Origin: Pochonia chlamydosporia 170
Taxonomy: Eukaryota > Ascomycota > Sordariomycetes > Hypocreales > Clavicipitaceae
Length of the DNA stretch: 64,000 bases
Direction: 5' to 3'
Assembly (NCBI RefSeq): GCF_001653235.2
Contig: NC_035792.1
Coordinates: forward strand, 496,001-560,000
This document shows positions 23,181-33,848 of the stretch, piece by piece. Made by a program: the position numbers and the translations under genes. Positions within the stretch are counted from its first letter, which is position 1. Each line of letters opens with the position of its first letter. Under the pieces are notes generated by a model. The model saw nothing but the letters and a program-made list of their open reading frames with translations, did not search any database and was not told the DNA's origin.

Positions 23181-24296
23181 TTACTCCCAGGCCACTGCAG
23201 ATTCCAACCTTTCTTTGACGAAACGCACTGACATAGCGATGGCATCCTCGCCGGGCTTGAAGCCAGGGAAGATGGTGAAAGCATGAGGTGCACCAGGGTA
23301 TATTTTGACAACAGCGTCACTACCAGTGCTCATCCACTTTACACTCATAAGAAGCGTATCATCCAGCAGAGGATCCTCAGTTCCACAAAGAAACAAAGCC
23401 GGCGGCAGTGATCCCTGCACCTTCGATAAAGTTTCCATGTCTTCGTAAAGAGGCGATATGCTTGGATTACGACGCTGCTCAATTGTCATATTCGGCGTGT
23501 AGGCGTTACCGAACCGCTGCAGGGCTTCACGGTTGATGACGAGGCGCCGCTCAAAGGATGACACCTTCGGCAGATTCAGTGTCAGGTCGAATTGGCCGAA
23601 CGGGAGAACAGTGCCAGCGAGTTGGTGGTGCGGACGAGCACGCAGAAGATGGAAGACAGTAATTGCTGCAAGACATGAACCGACGGACTCGCCACTCACG
23701 AAGAGCAGACTGCCGCCGAAGATAGATGCATTGTCGATGAGGTACTCTGCTACATCGGCGCAGTCGTGCACTGCTGCGGGCCATGGGTTCTCGGGTGCGA
23801 GGCGGTATCCTACGGAGATGGATGTCAGTTGGCAGGCGTTGGCGTATCTTTGGAGGGTTTCATCTTGACTGTGATGAAGCTCGGTATTAGTTACTGATGG
23901 TACTTGGTCATAAAGGGGCAGTGTGCCTCAGGAGAGCGAACAGTCTACTACATACTGCTGATGGGAACCCAATACAAAGCCGCCACCGTGGATGTGAAGA
24001 AAGACGCCCTTGCTGGGCTGTCCATTATCCGGTTTATAAACACGAATTGGAATGCTGCGGCCCAGGTCCCTCGATGGTATGGCTTCATCTTTGGCTTGGG
24101 GGAGATAGACTGGCATAGGGAGAGGTGTGTCTCCTGTTTCTCGCATCTCGCGATATTTGGCGGCACCGACTTCGTTCCATTGAGGGCCTTTCGAGCTAAT
24201 TGTCTCAAGAAGGGCATTTGTTTTCACCGTGTCGTCGGTGATGTTTTGGTGATTGAACTTGCTGGAGTTAATGGTAACATCACTAGCAATGGCCAT
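23181..24296 (-). CDS. alpha/beta hydrolase, HSL-type esterase/lipase
   Basis: Exons 24296-23956 and 23868-23181 (87-nt intron, GTATGT donor, CACAG acceptor) encode 342 residues. The frame reaches 24365 but only with a GTG, so the caccATGG at 24296 is preferred. The oxyanion-hole motif HGGGF is at about 103-107, the nucleophile elbow GESVG has Ser about 175, and the acid and histidine are likely Asp about 279 (GTEDPLLDD) and His about 309 (GAPHAFTIF). The block SVGYRLAPENPWPAAVHDC is typical of hormone-sensitive-lipase-type esterases. These hydrolyse short acyl esters, and in fungi often xenobiotics or secondary-metabolite esters. There is no signal peptide, so it is likely cytoplasmic. The substrate cannot be told. 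The intron lies just after HGGGF. Confidence 0.9.
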
Positions 24297-25049
24297 GGTG
24301 GTGTTGTCCGTAGTGTATCGTGGGTTCTCAGTGATGAACTGGTAGCTTGATGCAGTAGTTGCCACTGTGGCACGGTCGGCCGCATATTTAACCCCATGAT
24401 CAGGTTATATTTTACTTCTTCGCGGATGAGAGTTTGGTGTTTCCAACTGCACCCACCCGAAGATTCCATTCCACCATGCTGACGTGATATGTCCTTCACC
24501 CTCGGGTGCACACCAGTTAGCCATTCACACTGTAAAGTTCACCGACTGAATGTTTGTTGTTGGTTCGTCGTCTACCGAAATCACACCATCATTGGCCCAT
24601 GTCTGTTTGAGTATGTTTTATGTTTACTTCGGTCTCATACGTCGGTTTCAACTCGCGACCAGAAGCATTAATAGGCTGCTAAACGCATGCATTCCCACCA
24701 TCTTGCATGATTCCATAAACATGGCTCTTTTGGAGTTGAAAGTGCTGCGGTAGTTGACAAATCATTTCGGTATTAAGCATTTTAACATGCGCGGTCTTGA
24801 CGTCTTCTGTGGATGCACAACGTCGCGGACACGGGGCATGTGAGAGACATAATCTTAGTTCAGTGCGCAGCTTCAAGAGACGTGGAGGGAATGAGCAATG
24901 TGAAAATGGAAAAAGATGAGTTTAATATAATTAGACTATGAGTCGGGTAGCCGTTGCCTGTTACTCGATGCCAATTTAGTCAACCAACCGGCACGCATTT
25001 GCGGCCATGTTGATCGTTGCGTTCGTTCAAGCCTGCTCATGTTCATCCT
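24297..25049. other. intergenic, no gene seen
   Basis: Promoter region of the HSL-type hydrolase gene and 3' flank of the oxidoreductase gene. Only short unsupported frames. Confidence 0.5.
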
Positions 25050-26021
25050 TCAATTCATAGTAATGACAAACTTCTTTCCATGGTGATTAGCATACGCCTC
25101 CACCGCATCTTCAATCCGTACCGTCTCATAGTCCGACGAGACAGCCTGCTTCCACCGCCCACTTGCAAAAATTGGATCCAGCTTCTCCAGCAAACCCGCC
25201 ATTTGAACACTGCTGTGAGATATAGAATTCACACCCACAATGCTCTTCTCCTCGCGGTAGAAACCTAGCATATCAAAAGACAAATCCTTATTCGCATCAG
25301 GGCCACGAGGTGCAGTGATGAACACGAGACGCCCACCATGACCCAGAACCTCGACAGCCGCGCGTGTAAGCGACGGTACGCCAACAGTATCAATAGCGGC
25401 ATGGACACCAGACGGGGCGAGGCTACGCACCGTCCTCAGGTCCGGATCTGCCTTGGTGTCGACATCGCCTGCCGGTCCGCGTACTGCGCGGAGAACAGTA
25501 CAGCCCTGTTCTTCCAGCAGCACGCATATGCATTTGCCTACGGCTCCATTCGCACCTAGAACTAAGACTTTGTCTCCGGCCTTGGCTCCCGACTGCTCAA
25601 CTATTAGTGCTGCTGTGGTAAAGGGCACGCCGAGTGTGGCAGCTTGAACATGAGTTAGACTGTCGGGTTTGCCCACAACTCCCTTGGCGGGGACAACGGC
25701 ATACTCGGCTTGGAAGCCATCGACGGTGAAGGCGTGAGTTGAGCCTGATGACCCAAAAACGGGTGTTCCTTGTTGGTCGCCGGAGGCAATGACACCGGAA
25801 AAGTCGCGACCGGGAACTCGCGGAAAGGTGGTAGTGCCGAATTCGCCTCGCGCATTTAACAGATCGGATGGTTGGATTGCCGATGCGTGAATGCGTACTA
25901 GGAGTTCGTCTGGGCCGGGGACTGGGACTGGTTGAGTTGTGGTGAAGGAGAGGACGGGAGTCGTAGTGCCAGGTGGTTTCGTGAGGATGAGAGCCCTCAT
26001 TTTCGATGTATTTTGAGACAT
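25050..26021 (-). CDS. medium-chain quinone oxidoreductase-like protein (zinc-independent)
   Basis: A single-exon gene for 323 residues from an ATG at 26021. The N-terminal GroES-like domain has VPGPDELLVRIHASAIQPSD and FPRVPGRDFSGVI; the nucleotide-binding domain starts near residue 150 with VLVLGANGAVGKCICVLLEE, the glycine pattern of NADPH-dependent quinone reductases. The C-terminal part (HGGRLVFITAPRG, WKQAVSSDYETVRIEDAVEA) completes the family. The cysteine set of zinc alcohol dehydrogenases is absent, so it belongs with zeta-crystallin/enoyl-reductase-like members, which reduce quinones or alkenals with NADPH. The substrate is unknown. It is on the same strand as the hydrolase gene, about 750 bases upstream of it, but there is no sign that the two work together. 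Confidence 0.9.
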   Translation of the reverse strand: MSQNTSKMRALILTKPPGTTTPVLSFTTTQPVPVPGPDELLVRIHASAIQPSDLLNARGEFGTTTFPRVPGRDFSGVIASGDQQGTPVFGSSGSTHAFTVDGFQAEYAVVPAKGVVGKPDSLTHVQAATLGVPFTTAALIVEQSGAKAGDKVLVLGANGAVGKCICVLLEEQGCTVLRAVRGPAGDVDTKADPDLRTVRSLAPSGVHAAIDTVGVPSLTRAAVEVLGHGGRLVFITAPRGPDANKDLSFDMLGFYREEKSIVGVNSISHSSVQMAGLLEKLDPIFASGRWKQAVSSDYETVRIEDAVEAYANHHGKKFVITMN

Positions 26022-26684
26022 GCCGATGTGTGTGGGTTAAGAACTGAAGATGAAGAGTCGCTGATATGAGGGAACAAGTCCAATATTGTTATGGAGTTTG
26101 CGATACTATGAAGAGGTTTGATGAAAGTTGCCTCGTAGAAACTAAATATGTTTGATGATTGTCGTATCTGAGCTAAAATGGTAATTAAATAAACATTGTG
26201 TAATAAACGTCTAATGGATCCAGAGTCCGGGCGGTTCTTATCACTCCACAACTGATGTTGCTACTGCAACTCCCTCTCCGTAATACATTTGTCACGTTGC
26301 TGTCAGCGGCGATGAACCGATAAGACAGGATGCTAAGCATTGCCAATCCACTGGATCCTCACCGTTCAACGCCACGAAACCCAGAAGGGTGGTGCAGAAG
26401 CGGAGACTCAGGGATCAATCGTTGGTCGTTGTAATGGACGTTCGAATATAGCCTAAGTTACACTGGGCGATATGTTTTAGAATCGGCCGAGACAGGAATC
26501 AGCGTATAACTATTTTGACAAGAAAGGTTACAGTTGGTTGCCTTCCGTCAGCGGTTGGTAGGCAATTTGTAAATACAATCATATGTTTCGTGTATCGTAA
26601 AGGAATATATAAACAGTTGTTTTAATCCATCGTCATGGTAAAGCCAAATCTATCTATGAACAGCTACGCTCTACAACCCAAAAT
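26022..26684. other. intergenic, no gene seen
   Basis: Promoter side of the oxidoreductase gene and 3' side of the ankyrin gene. No supported frame. Confidence 0.5.
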
Positions 26685-28901
26685 TCATACCAAAACCTCT
26701 ACAAAACTCCTTCGCTCAGCTCCCCCATTCGTCGCCCGCCTTCGATTCCGCCGAATAAGTTCAAAGTTATGAAAAGAATCACGACTCACAACATCCGCCC
26801 GCTGTAAGAGATGATTGAAAACGTCCTCCCGTCCACGGAACAGCGCCAAAGCAAGGGGACTCCAATTCGTTGTCGTCATCGCATTGATATCCACCCTTTC
26901 ACAGTCTATCAGTGCCTTTGCGATATGATCATGACGGTTTTCGATTGCAAGGCAAAGAGCGGACCTCCCATTACCGTCTTTATGGTTGATGTTGGTGGAC
27001 GGGTGTTGTAATAGCAGATTCACGACATCAATGTGTCCTCGCTCCGTTGCTATCAGTAATGCCGTCTTGCGGTATCTGGCCTTGGTATTGACACTAATTT
27101 TCGTATGCTTTAACAGCAAAGACACGACTTTTGTGTGTCCGTGAAATGCGGCCCGCGCGATTGGATTCATGTTTGAGCCGTCTCGCCATTTAATACCGTC
27201 GCCTCGTGCGTTGAATGCCTGGACGAGGTCTAGGATTATGCTTTCTTGTCCCTCCATGCACGTGAGGGACAGTGCCGTATGCTTCCCATTGTCTAGCTGG
27301 TATATATCGACGTCGCTTCTCTCAAGAAGCAGTTTTACCACAGACTTGTGTCCGTTTAGACAAGCAGTGGCGAATGCAGTTTTCCCGCTGTCATCTTCGG
27401 AATTTACGTCCAAGTCAGTTCTTTGCAGCAGAAGTTGAACGATGGAAGCGTAGCCGGCCTCGCAACTCAGTGCTAGAGGCGATTGATCGAAGCCACTTGG
27501 GATATTAACGTCTACAGCCTCTGCCTCAAGTATTACTGCAACAACGTCGTGGAAGCCTCTTGATGCTGCAATTGCCAGTGCGGTAAAGCCCATAGAATCC
27601 CTGGCGTTGATATCTACGTCGCCTGAGCTCAGTATTGACTTTACCAGAGCGATGTCTCCGTCATCTGCTGCCCATGCGAGTGGCTGTCGATCGAGCCTAG
27701 ATAGATTTCGGGGAGGTTTGAATGCTCCTACGTCTGATACTGGACTTTGTTGCCCTTGTTCCTCTGAAGGCATAGATTTGGTATCCTCATCCATATCACA
27801 GTCTTGTGGATCCAGATCATCCATGATATCTGCATCTGGTGCTCTATTTGTAGATGCTGTGGCGGATACCCCATTGTCTTTCAGCTTCATTGCGTCCAAT
27901 ATCAACCAAGCGATGCTATTGTAACCTCCGTCGGCAGCTACCTCAACCGGCATCCGTCTCCCCGAGTTTGTAGAATACAAGTCCGTTGCAGGGCTGTCCA
28001 GAAGTAGCTGCACAATGCGTTGGTGACCGTTGCTTGCGGCCATTGCCAGCGCCGTATCACCACTCGCATCCTTCTTATTAACCAGGATCCTGGTATCCTC
28101 AAGTAAACAGCTGACAACATCCGTGTGTCTATGCCGCGCAGCGACAAGAAGCGGCGTCTCGCCGTACGAATCCGGTATGTTTATGTCTGTCTCTGGGAGG
28201 CTCATGAGCAGTTTCACGGCGGCAACATGGCCCTGTTCAGCAGCCAAAAACAGAGGCGTGGTTTCTTCTTCACTCACGCCGTTGACGTTGACCTTCTCAG
28301 TTCTCAGAAGGAGGTTCATAATGCCAACATGGCCCTTTTCAGCGGCCAGGCAGAGAGGAGTCCATCCCTGATCATCCGCAAGGTCAACTTCGATATCAGG
28401 ATAACTGAGCAGCTGCTCAACGACGTGTTCGCGCCCATAAGTACACGCGACTCCAAGTGCCGGGCGGCCGAGCTCATCGTCCGGTGCGTTGAGTATCGTT
28501 GCGTCCAGTTCCAGCATGAGCCGGATGAGTTGCGTACATCCTCCGCTAGCAGCACGCGATAGAGGCGTCCTGTCGCTGCTGTCCATTTTGCTGAGATCGA
28601 TTGAGCAATTCTTCAGGACTAGCTCCGCTATTGACTCATGGCCATACCCAATTGCTAAGTTTAAAGCTTCTTCGCTGCGTGACGATCCTGCCTCGATTGA
28701 AGCTAGGGCTGTCTGAGGCTCGCCGTGCCTGGCTGCCCATGTTAAAGCCGTCCCGTCTGACTCTCGGGCATTTCGCTTATATAAATAAGACCTAAATAGG
28801 GAATTGGTAGCTTTGGAGGCTCGCGCAAATGAGTTGATGTCGCATTCTGACTCAATGAACGTTACGATCTGGAGGAGAATTTCGGAAGGCAGACTCAACA
28901 T
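26685..28901 (-). CDS. F-box-like and ankyrin-repeat protein
   Basis: An intronless gene for 738 residues. The frame is open to 28949, but the ATG at 28901 (MLSLPSEILLQIVTFIES) starts exactly at an F-box-like helix pair (LPSEILLQIVTFI, SFARASKATNSLFRSYLYKR), so it is preferred. About 16-17 ankyrin repeats follow in two blocks, roughly residues 50-325 and 405-700 (for example GWTPLCLAAEKGHVGIMNLLL, GRSALCLAIENRHDHIAKALI). The blocks are separated by an acidic linker (DADIMDDLDPQDCDMDEDTK). F-box/ankyrin proteins are common and variable in filamentous ascomycetes and may present targets to SCF ubiquitin ligases; the target here is unknown. The repeats are diverged from one another, so there is no sign of recent repeat expansion. 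The C-terminus (NRRRATNGGAERRSFVEVLV) is basic. Confidence 0.88.
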   Translation of the reverse strand: MLSLPSEILLQIVTFIESECDINSFARASKATNSLFRSYLYKRNARESDGTALTWAARHGEPQTALASIEAGSSRSEEALNLAIGYGHESIAELVLKNCSIDLSKMDSSDRTPLSRAASGGCTQLIRLMLELDATILNAPDDELGRPALGVACTYGREHVVEQLLSYPDIEVDLADDQGWTPLCLAAEKGHVGIMNLLLRTEKVNVNGVSEEETTPLFLAAEQGHVAAVKLLMSLPETDINIPDSYGETPLLVAARHRHTDVVSCLLEDTRILVNKKDASGDTALAMAASNGHQRIVQLLLDSPATDLYSTNSGRRMPVEVAADGGYNSIAWLILDAMKLKDNGVSATASTNRAPDADIMDDLDPQDCDMDEDTKSMPSEEQGQQSPVSDVGAFKPPRNLSRLDRQPLAWAADDGDIALVKSILSSGDVDINARDSMGFTALAIAASRGFHDVVAVILEAEAVDVNIPSGFDQSPLALSCEAGYASIVQLLLQRTDLDVNSEDDSGKTAFATACLNGHKSVVKLLLERSDVDIYQLDNGKHTALSLTCMEGQESIILDLVQAFNARGDGIKWRDGSNMNPIARAAFHGHTKVVSLLLKHTKISVNTKARYRKTALLIATERGHIDVVNLLLQHPSTNINHKDGNGRSALCLAIENRHDHIAKALIDCERVDINAMTTTNWSPLALALFRGREDVFNHLLQRADVVSRDSFHNFELIRRNRRRATNGGAERRSFVEVLV

Positions 28902-30151
28902 TTTGTCGCAGTTTGAGTGCCACACGCACCTAGAAGTCACAACGAACAAAGGTATGCCGTTTTGACGGAAGAATAATGAGAGTATTCGGATGTTGACTTG
29001 TAAATATGAGATCTACATGAGATTAAGATTAGCACATCACGTGTCATCTTTGCTTAGCATTCTCCATATTCTAGAGCATAACGCAAACATGGGAAGCTGC
29101 TCCGTTGCCGGACACCTGTCCTCAATCGTTGGAGTTTGTCCAGGCTCCCCAGCGAAACTTGATTAAGGCAATTCAGGAGAGGAAACAGTCGTACTGTAAA
29201 GAGACAACTTGAGACATTTGGCCAGGGGCACAGCATCTCGGCGTTCATTCTTCAGAGTTGACTTGAGCAACAACTTACACTGATCCACTTACTCGTGGGG
29301 CAAATGTTAGGGTTGAGGCTGACCTACGAGGGGGTTGTGTCAGAAAGTAGTAAACAAGGTAGAGAAACTAGACCAACTGTACAGAGAGTCGTAAGAATTG
29401 GTTGAAATGGTTGAGTTTCACAAACGTAGCCTTGGATCCTGGCTAGGTTTCCTCGTCAGATATGAGTTGTGGTCAACCCGCACTTGGTTTGCTAGTTGGT
29501 GGACGGGAACGATAACATCACAAATCGTAGAGGTAATAAAAATGAGAAGTTAGACTGCCCGCCTCAGCTTACGCATTTGGGTGCATCGCTAGCAATTAAT
29601 TGCTGCAAACAATTGAGTTGCCAGAGTCACCAACGGCTCCGATGTTCCTAACCCGCATCCTCATCCGTAATTTCACGCCACGTCCAACAAAGCCTAACAA
29701 ATCCGAAGCAAGCATATCTCTCTTAGAAACCTATAACGTATCTGGATAGGAATTCACATTCTGAGAAAAGAGTTCAGCCAGTTTCAGCGTTGTGCTTCAG
29801 TTCACTCAATGGTGACTCCTTTTCTGCTCATAATGATGAATGAGGTTCGGACAGCTATCAAACTATTTTTAGACAAAGTAGATTACTGTGTTTCTCATCT
29901 GATTCGAACCCATAGCCAGTGACATCCCGAAATGATGAGTGTAGACACTCAAGTACGCTGTTATGCTGTGATCAGGCATTGTATGTACCTGTTAGACGAC
30001 AGGTACAACCAACAGCATCAACGAAGAAATCCCCAAGAAAGAAATTCACCAGCTCACGACGACTCAAGAACCAGTAATACCGCCGCCATTTTCAGCACTC
30101 ACACCCCAGCAGCATTTAACCCTTCACCTAGCCTTCAGCCTTCACCAGCCC
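28902..30151. other. intergenic, no gene seen
   Basis: Promoter side of the ankyrin gene and 3' side of the isochorismatase-like gene. Only short frames with no family features. A tRNA-like T-loop word near 29901 does not fold into a tRNA. Confidence 0.5.
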
Positions 30152-31071
30152 TCACCCCAAAAGACCCTGCTCACCAGGCACCACCGACCCATTCTGAACA
30201 GCAGCAATATGGCCGCGCGCAACATAGCCCCAAACAGGGAAATACCTATCCAGCCAAGGAATCATCTCCTTCGCCCCAGGTGTATTCCTCCAATCTCTCA
30301 TCAAGTCACACGCAATCGAGAACAGACTGACAATGTTGACGCCAGCATTAGCCATTCGATCATTCGAAATCTCGCGGACCAGGTCGGACGTGGTGCCTGA
30401 CGCCTCAGCATTTGCCCACACTGAATAGCCTTCTTGCCGAAGTGACAGTGCTAGGAATGTGGTGCAGACGTCGGTGGTGATGCCTGCCATGATGATTTGG
30501 GACTTGTTGGCTGCCTTGATAGCTTTGCGGAAGTCTTCATTGTCCCAGGCGTTTACTTCGCCTTGGCGTTGAATGAGGGGGGCACTGGGGTACATTTCTA
30601 GGATCTCCTTTGGGAGAGGGCCATTTGGTCCTGTTTTTTGTTAGAGCTGTTGAATCATTGCAACTTCCAAGCTACTGAGGGTGGTGGTTTTGCCGCATGC
30701 CTCAACTTACCGGTTTGAGCAGATGTAGTCAGAACAACAGGTATATCGAACACTTTACCCAGCGCGGCATGGGCAATGAGCTGCTCACGATAGAGCGTGG
30801 GGTCAAAGTCTCTCGCGAGGTTGAATAGTCCGACTTGGTGATCCACGACGAGGAGCATCTAAGGATGATTAGTCGCGGTATGGTATACATCACTTAAGAA
30901 TACCCACGGAGTTATTCCTGTCCAATCGCTCAAACTGAAACTCTATTACTTGATGTTAGTCCTGAGATACATTTAGTTCTTTCCGCCAGTGGCTGACTCA
31001 CTATTCGTGGTAGAAACGCCTTGAGTTGCCACCGCGGCGGCCACTCCCGCCAAAATACAGAGCAGCTTCAT
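30152..31071 (-). CDS. secreted isochorismatase-like cysteine hydrolase
   Basis: Four exons on the minus strand: 31071-31002, 30942-30908, 30858-30711 and 30630-30152; introns of 59, 49 and 80 nt, the second with a weaker GTGGGT donor. They give 243 residues. Exon 1 encodes a signal peptide (MKLLCILAGVAAAVATQG), exon 2 the short FERLDRNNS link, exon 3 the first catalytic strand (MLLVVDHQVGLF, Asp about 41) and exon 4 the nucleophile block (IMAGITTDVCTTFLALSLRQ, Cys about 140) with GEVNAWDN. This is the YcaC-like branch of the isochorismatase superfamily, whose members cleave C-N or vinyl-ether bonds. Most are intracellular, so the signal peptide is notable: some plant-pathogenic microbes secrete relatives that lower host salicylate. 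That function is inference only. A TATA box is upstream. Confidence 0.87.
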
Positions 31072-31193
31072 GATGAAATGACTTCAGCACAAAGATATCG
31101 GCAAAAGTGTAAGGACGAGCTCTTTCGCAAACCAGAATACAGTAAGACACAATGAAGAGAACTATCCTCGACATTAGCTGCCAAAGCTCGAGC

Positions 31194-31199
31194 TTTATA
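31194..31199 (-). promoter_or_regulatory. TATA box of the isochorismatase-like gene
   Basis: TATAAA on the minus strand, about 125 bases upstream of the start codon and close to the usual fungal distance from a transcription start. Confidence 0.55.
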
Positions 31200-32579
31200 C
31201 ACACCTTTGCTCTCTATAACCTACGAAAAAGGTTCCACCTAACCAACAATGCCGCATCTATCGTAACAACCCGGTAAAAAAGATGTCATCATTAGTATGT
31301 GCTTATTTATTGCTTATTTGCGTTCAATCCATAGTCGCAGTGGATACTGGGCTGCATGTACGAACTCCGCTTCATGCGTGCATCTCATATTAAGCCCCCA
31401 ATTTTCAATACAAATCGTGCCTGAAGCAACCCAATTGACAGCCACGGCATCTCTCGTTGGTGGATTATTCACTCCGCGGGCGATATGTGCTGGCTTTGCT
31501 TTCATCTGTCATAGTTGAGTTTTGATCTCGATTTGGAAGTGATGGAGCCATTTTGAAGCATTGTAAATGCAGGCTCCGCAGGATAGCGACTGATGGGGCG
31601 GATGGACCACCGAGGGGAATTATGATGGTTAAGCGACCTAAGCTCGAAATTTGTGCTTGGCTTCCGGTGAAGACATGAATGTAGTAGCAACAAGATACTA
31701 TCAACAATGCCTGTCCAAACAGTGAGTCGTTGCAACTAGCGCTGCAGGAAATCTAGGACAGTTATATAAGGCGTGGTTTGTATATCATCGAGAAAACTAA
31801 TCGGTTGTCCAAGCCATGGAGAGGATAGTGGGTTAGCTCAACAGATGCCAGGTGAGACTACAATTGGTGCAGACTCTTGTTTCAAACTACCGAAACAGTT
31901 GCCGTTCCCGCCTCGTTATCAGATGCATCAAATCTTACTGACTCTTGAGTCACCAGCGACGCCGATACGAGCCGAAGAACTATCTCCACTCTCACATCTT
32001 AAGTCTCGGCCCTTAGGTTTCGTAGTTAGGTCCAAAGTACACGAAGCCGATGGTCGAGAACTCTTAACCACTCGGATTTGCGAGCTGTGGTAGAATCCCC
32101 GGCTAAATGCAAGTGTCTAATCAACCAATCGTTGCAACTTTGTCTCTCTTCAACCATGGAAATATAGCTAGGCACTGTACGTGAAATACGCAAACATGGA
32201 TGATTGCTGACAGATATTTGAGTAAGCTTGTTTCCAAGCGTGAGCACCAGGCAAGGTTTGTAACCCGGTATCCAGGCGGCATGCGAAAGTGGGTCAAGAA
32301 CCTCGGCTGAGTAAATCCCAAGACTTTGTAGGGATGACGTTTCAGATGCAGACTATGAGCATGAGCTTGTGAACAGTTTTTATGTACCTAGGTATGTAAA
32401 TGTTAGATATGTACAAAGATATCATGGTCGGCACTGGACCGCCTTCTTGGTCCCCAGCTCATTGCAACACCATGTACATTGTCACGGTAAGAAATGTTAT
32501 TTCAGTCGTCGAACCAGAATGCTACCAAAACGGCGGGTATCGGCAGCACTTTGACGCCCGTACACAGGGGTGCCAGGCA
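31200..32579. other. intergenic, no gene seen
   Basis: Between the isochorismatase-like gene and the 3' end of the receptor gene. A TATA-like tatataag on the plus strand at about 31762 is not followed by a convincing gene. Frames are short and lack domains. Confidence 0.45.
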
Positions 32580-33848
32580 CTACTGGTGAGGTTGCGTGTT
32601 TCGATTTGGGCCGCTCGTACTTGAAGCTCTCGCCCACATGGCGAAGCTTTTAGCCTTGATATCTTGGGCCAACTTCTTACACGCAGTCCATGACATCACA
32701 ACGTATATGATCCAGTTCCAAAACCCCTGCAGAGGCAGCACAATGGCACTCATATAAGCCACCGGAGCATAAGCCTCGCCATTGTGAACCAGCGAGAAGA
32801 CCCGATTGGCACTGGCAGGAATCCAGGTGATGAGGATGGCTGTAAAGTAGAGCAAGGCGCACTTGGTATAAGACCACGCGGCATTTTTATGCTCGTAGCT
32901 TCGACGACGGTGAACAAAGCCCGGTTGAACAGCATTCTGTGACCCACGTTGAGGAAGTCGAACGGTCGTCGTCTGTTGGTAAACAAGGCGAGTATGAGTC
33001 CACACTACACCGCCGCCTGTCAATGTCGAAGTCCCGGTTTCATTCACTGTGGTAACCTCGGCACTAGTGAACGAGTTTAGGTCGTAATCGGAATTTAGCT
33101 CGTGGACTTGTTTGCGGATCTTGAAGATTGTGCGAGCGGCACTAATATAGATTGTGAATGTTACAAGGATCATAGCCCTGTACAAAACGACTCAGCATTG
33201 TCGGCGGTATAAGCATATTCGCAGCAGCCATGTCGGTCACCGCTTGCGAACTTCTCTGTTGACTTACCAAACAGGGGCGTAGAAAGTCGCAATGCGCAGA
33301 GCCTCAAGGTCGCTGGAGATCCAGCACCATAGTATCGCGTCTCCATACACCCTTTGTCCGTTGTGCCTAACGAATAGGTATGTGAACGCTGGTATAAATG
33401 GAATGCCGTAGCAAGCTGGGAGATAGATTAGCTCCATCTTGTGCAGCCGTTTTATGTCAAACTTTCGGTACACCGTTAGATAGACGTTGACAGCCATAGC
33501 AATTATCCACCCCACATCCGCGGCCATGAACCTAGTGATAGTTTTAGCACCAAAAGCGATTATCAATTTCTTGTTTGGTGTGACAAACCATTGAACCAAC
33601 ATGGCTTGAAATTGGCACCCAAATGAGTCGATGTCGTCGAGAAATGAACGGGACATTAGGGTGCCAATGTTGCTTCCCATGTTGCCGAGGGATGCGTAGA
33701 ATACGAGCCTGTTGACAGGTTTCTCTCGGAAGGCGCGTAAACAAACAAATGTAACGATTGTGAAGATGCAACCAAGAAGGGAGATGGCAGAGCAGGTTCG
33801 CTCCATAATGCTAATCGCATTGAGCTGACCATCGGTAAGTTGAGTCAT
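32580..33848 (-). CDS. cAMP-receptor-like G-protein-coupled receptor
   Basis: Three exons (33848-33589, 33531-33268, 33177-32580) encode 373 residues. The frame reaches 33893 only through a GTG, so the ATG at 33848 (MTQLTDGQLNAISIMERTC) is used. The 57-nt first intron is a multiple of three without a stop, so an unspliced reading would add 19 residues in the second loop region; splicing restores the expected MLVQWFMAADVGWIIAMAVN. Seven membrane segments are visible, with the family blocks LVFYASLGNMGSNIGT and GCQFQAMLVQW, a TM6 FTAILITWIPASANR and a TM7 VLPLQGFWNWIIYVV. It matches the Dictyostelium cAR-like class found in filamentous fungi, thought to sense unknown ligands and signal through heterotrimeric G proteins. 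The long third inner loop contains a threonine-rich part (TTVNETGTSTLTGGG). Confidence 0.9.

Noticed and set aside
24297..24365. N-terminal extension of the HSL-type hydrolase
   Set aside because: It would need a GTG start; caccATGG at 24296 is better.
29895..29920. tRNA-like T-loop word (gattcgaaccc) on the minus strand
   Set aside because: The flanking bases do not form the T-arm, anticodon arm or acceptor stem of a tRNA.
31762..32093. TATA-like site followed by a 106-codon frame
   Set aside because: The frame has no recognisable features and no codon bias; a chance TATA is likely.
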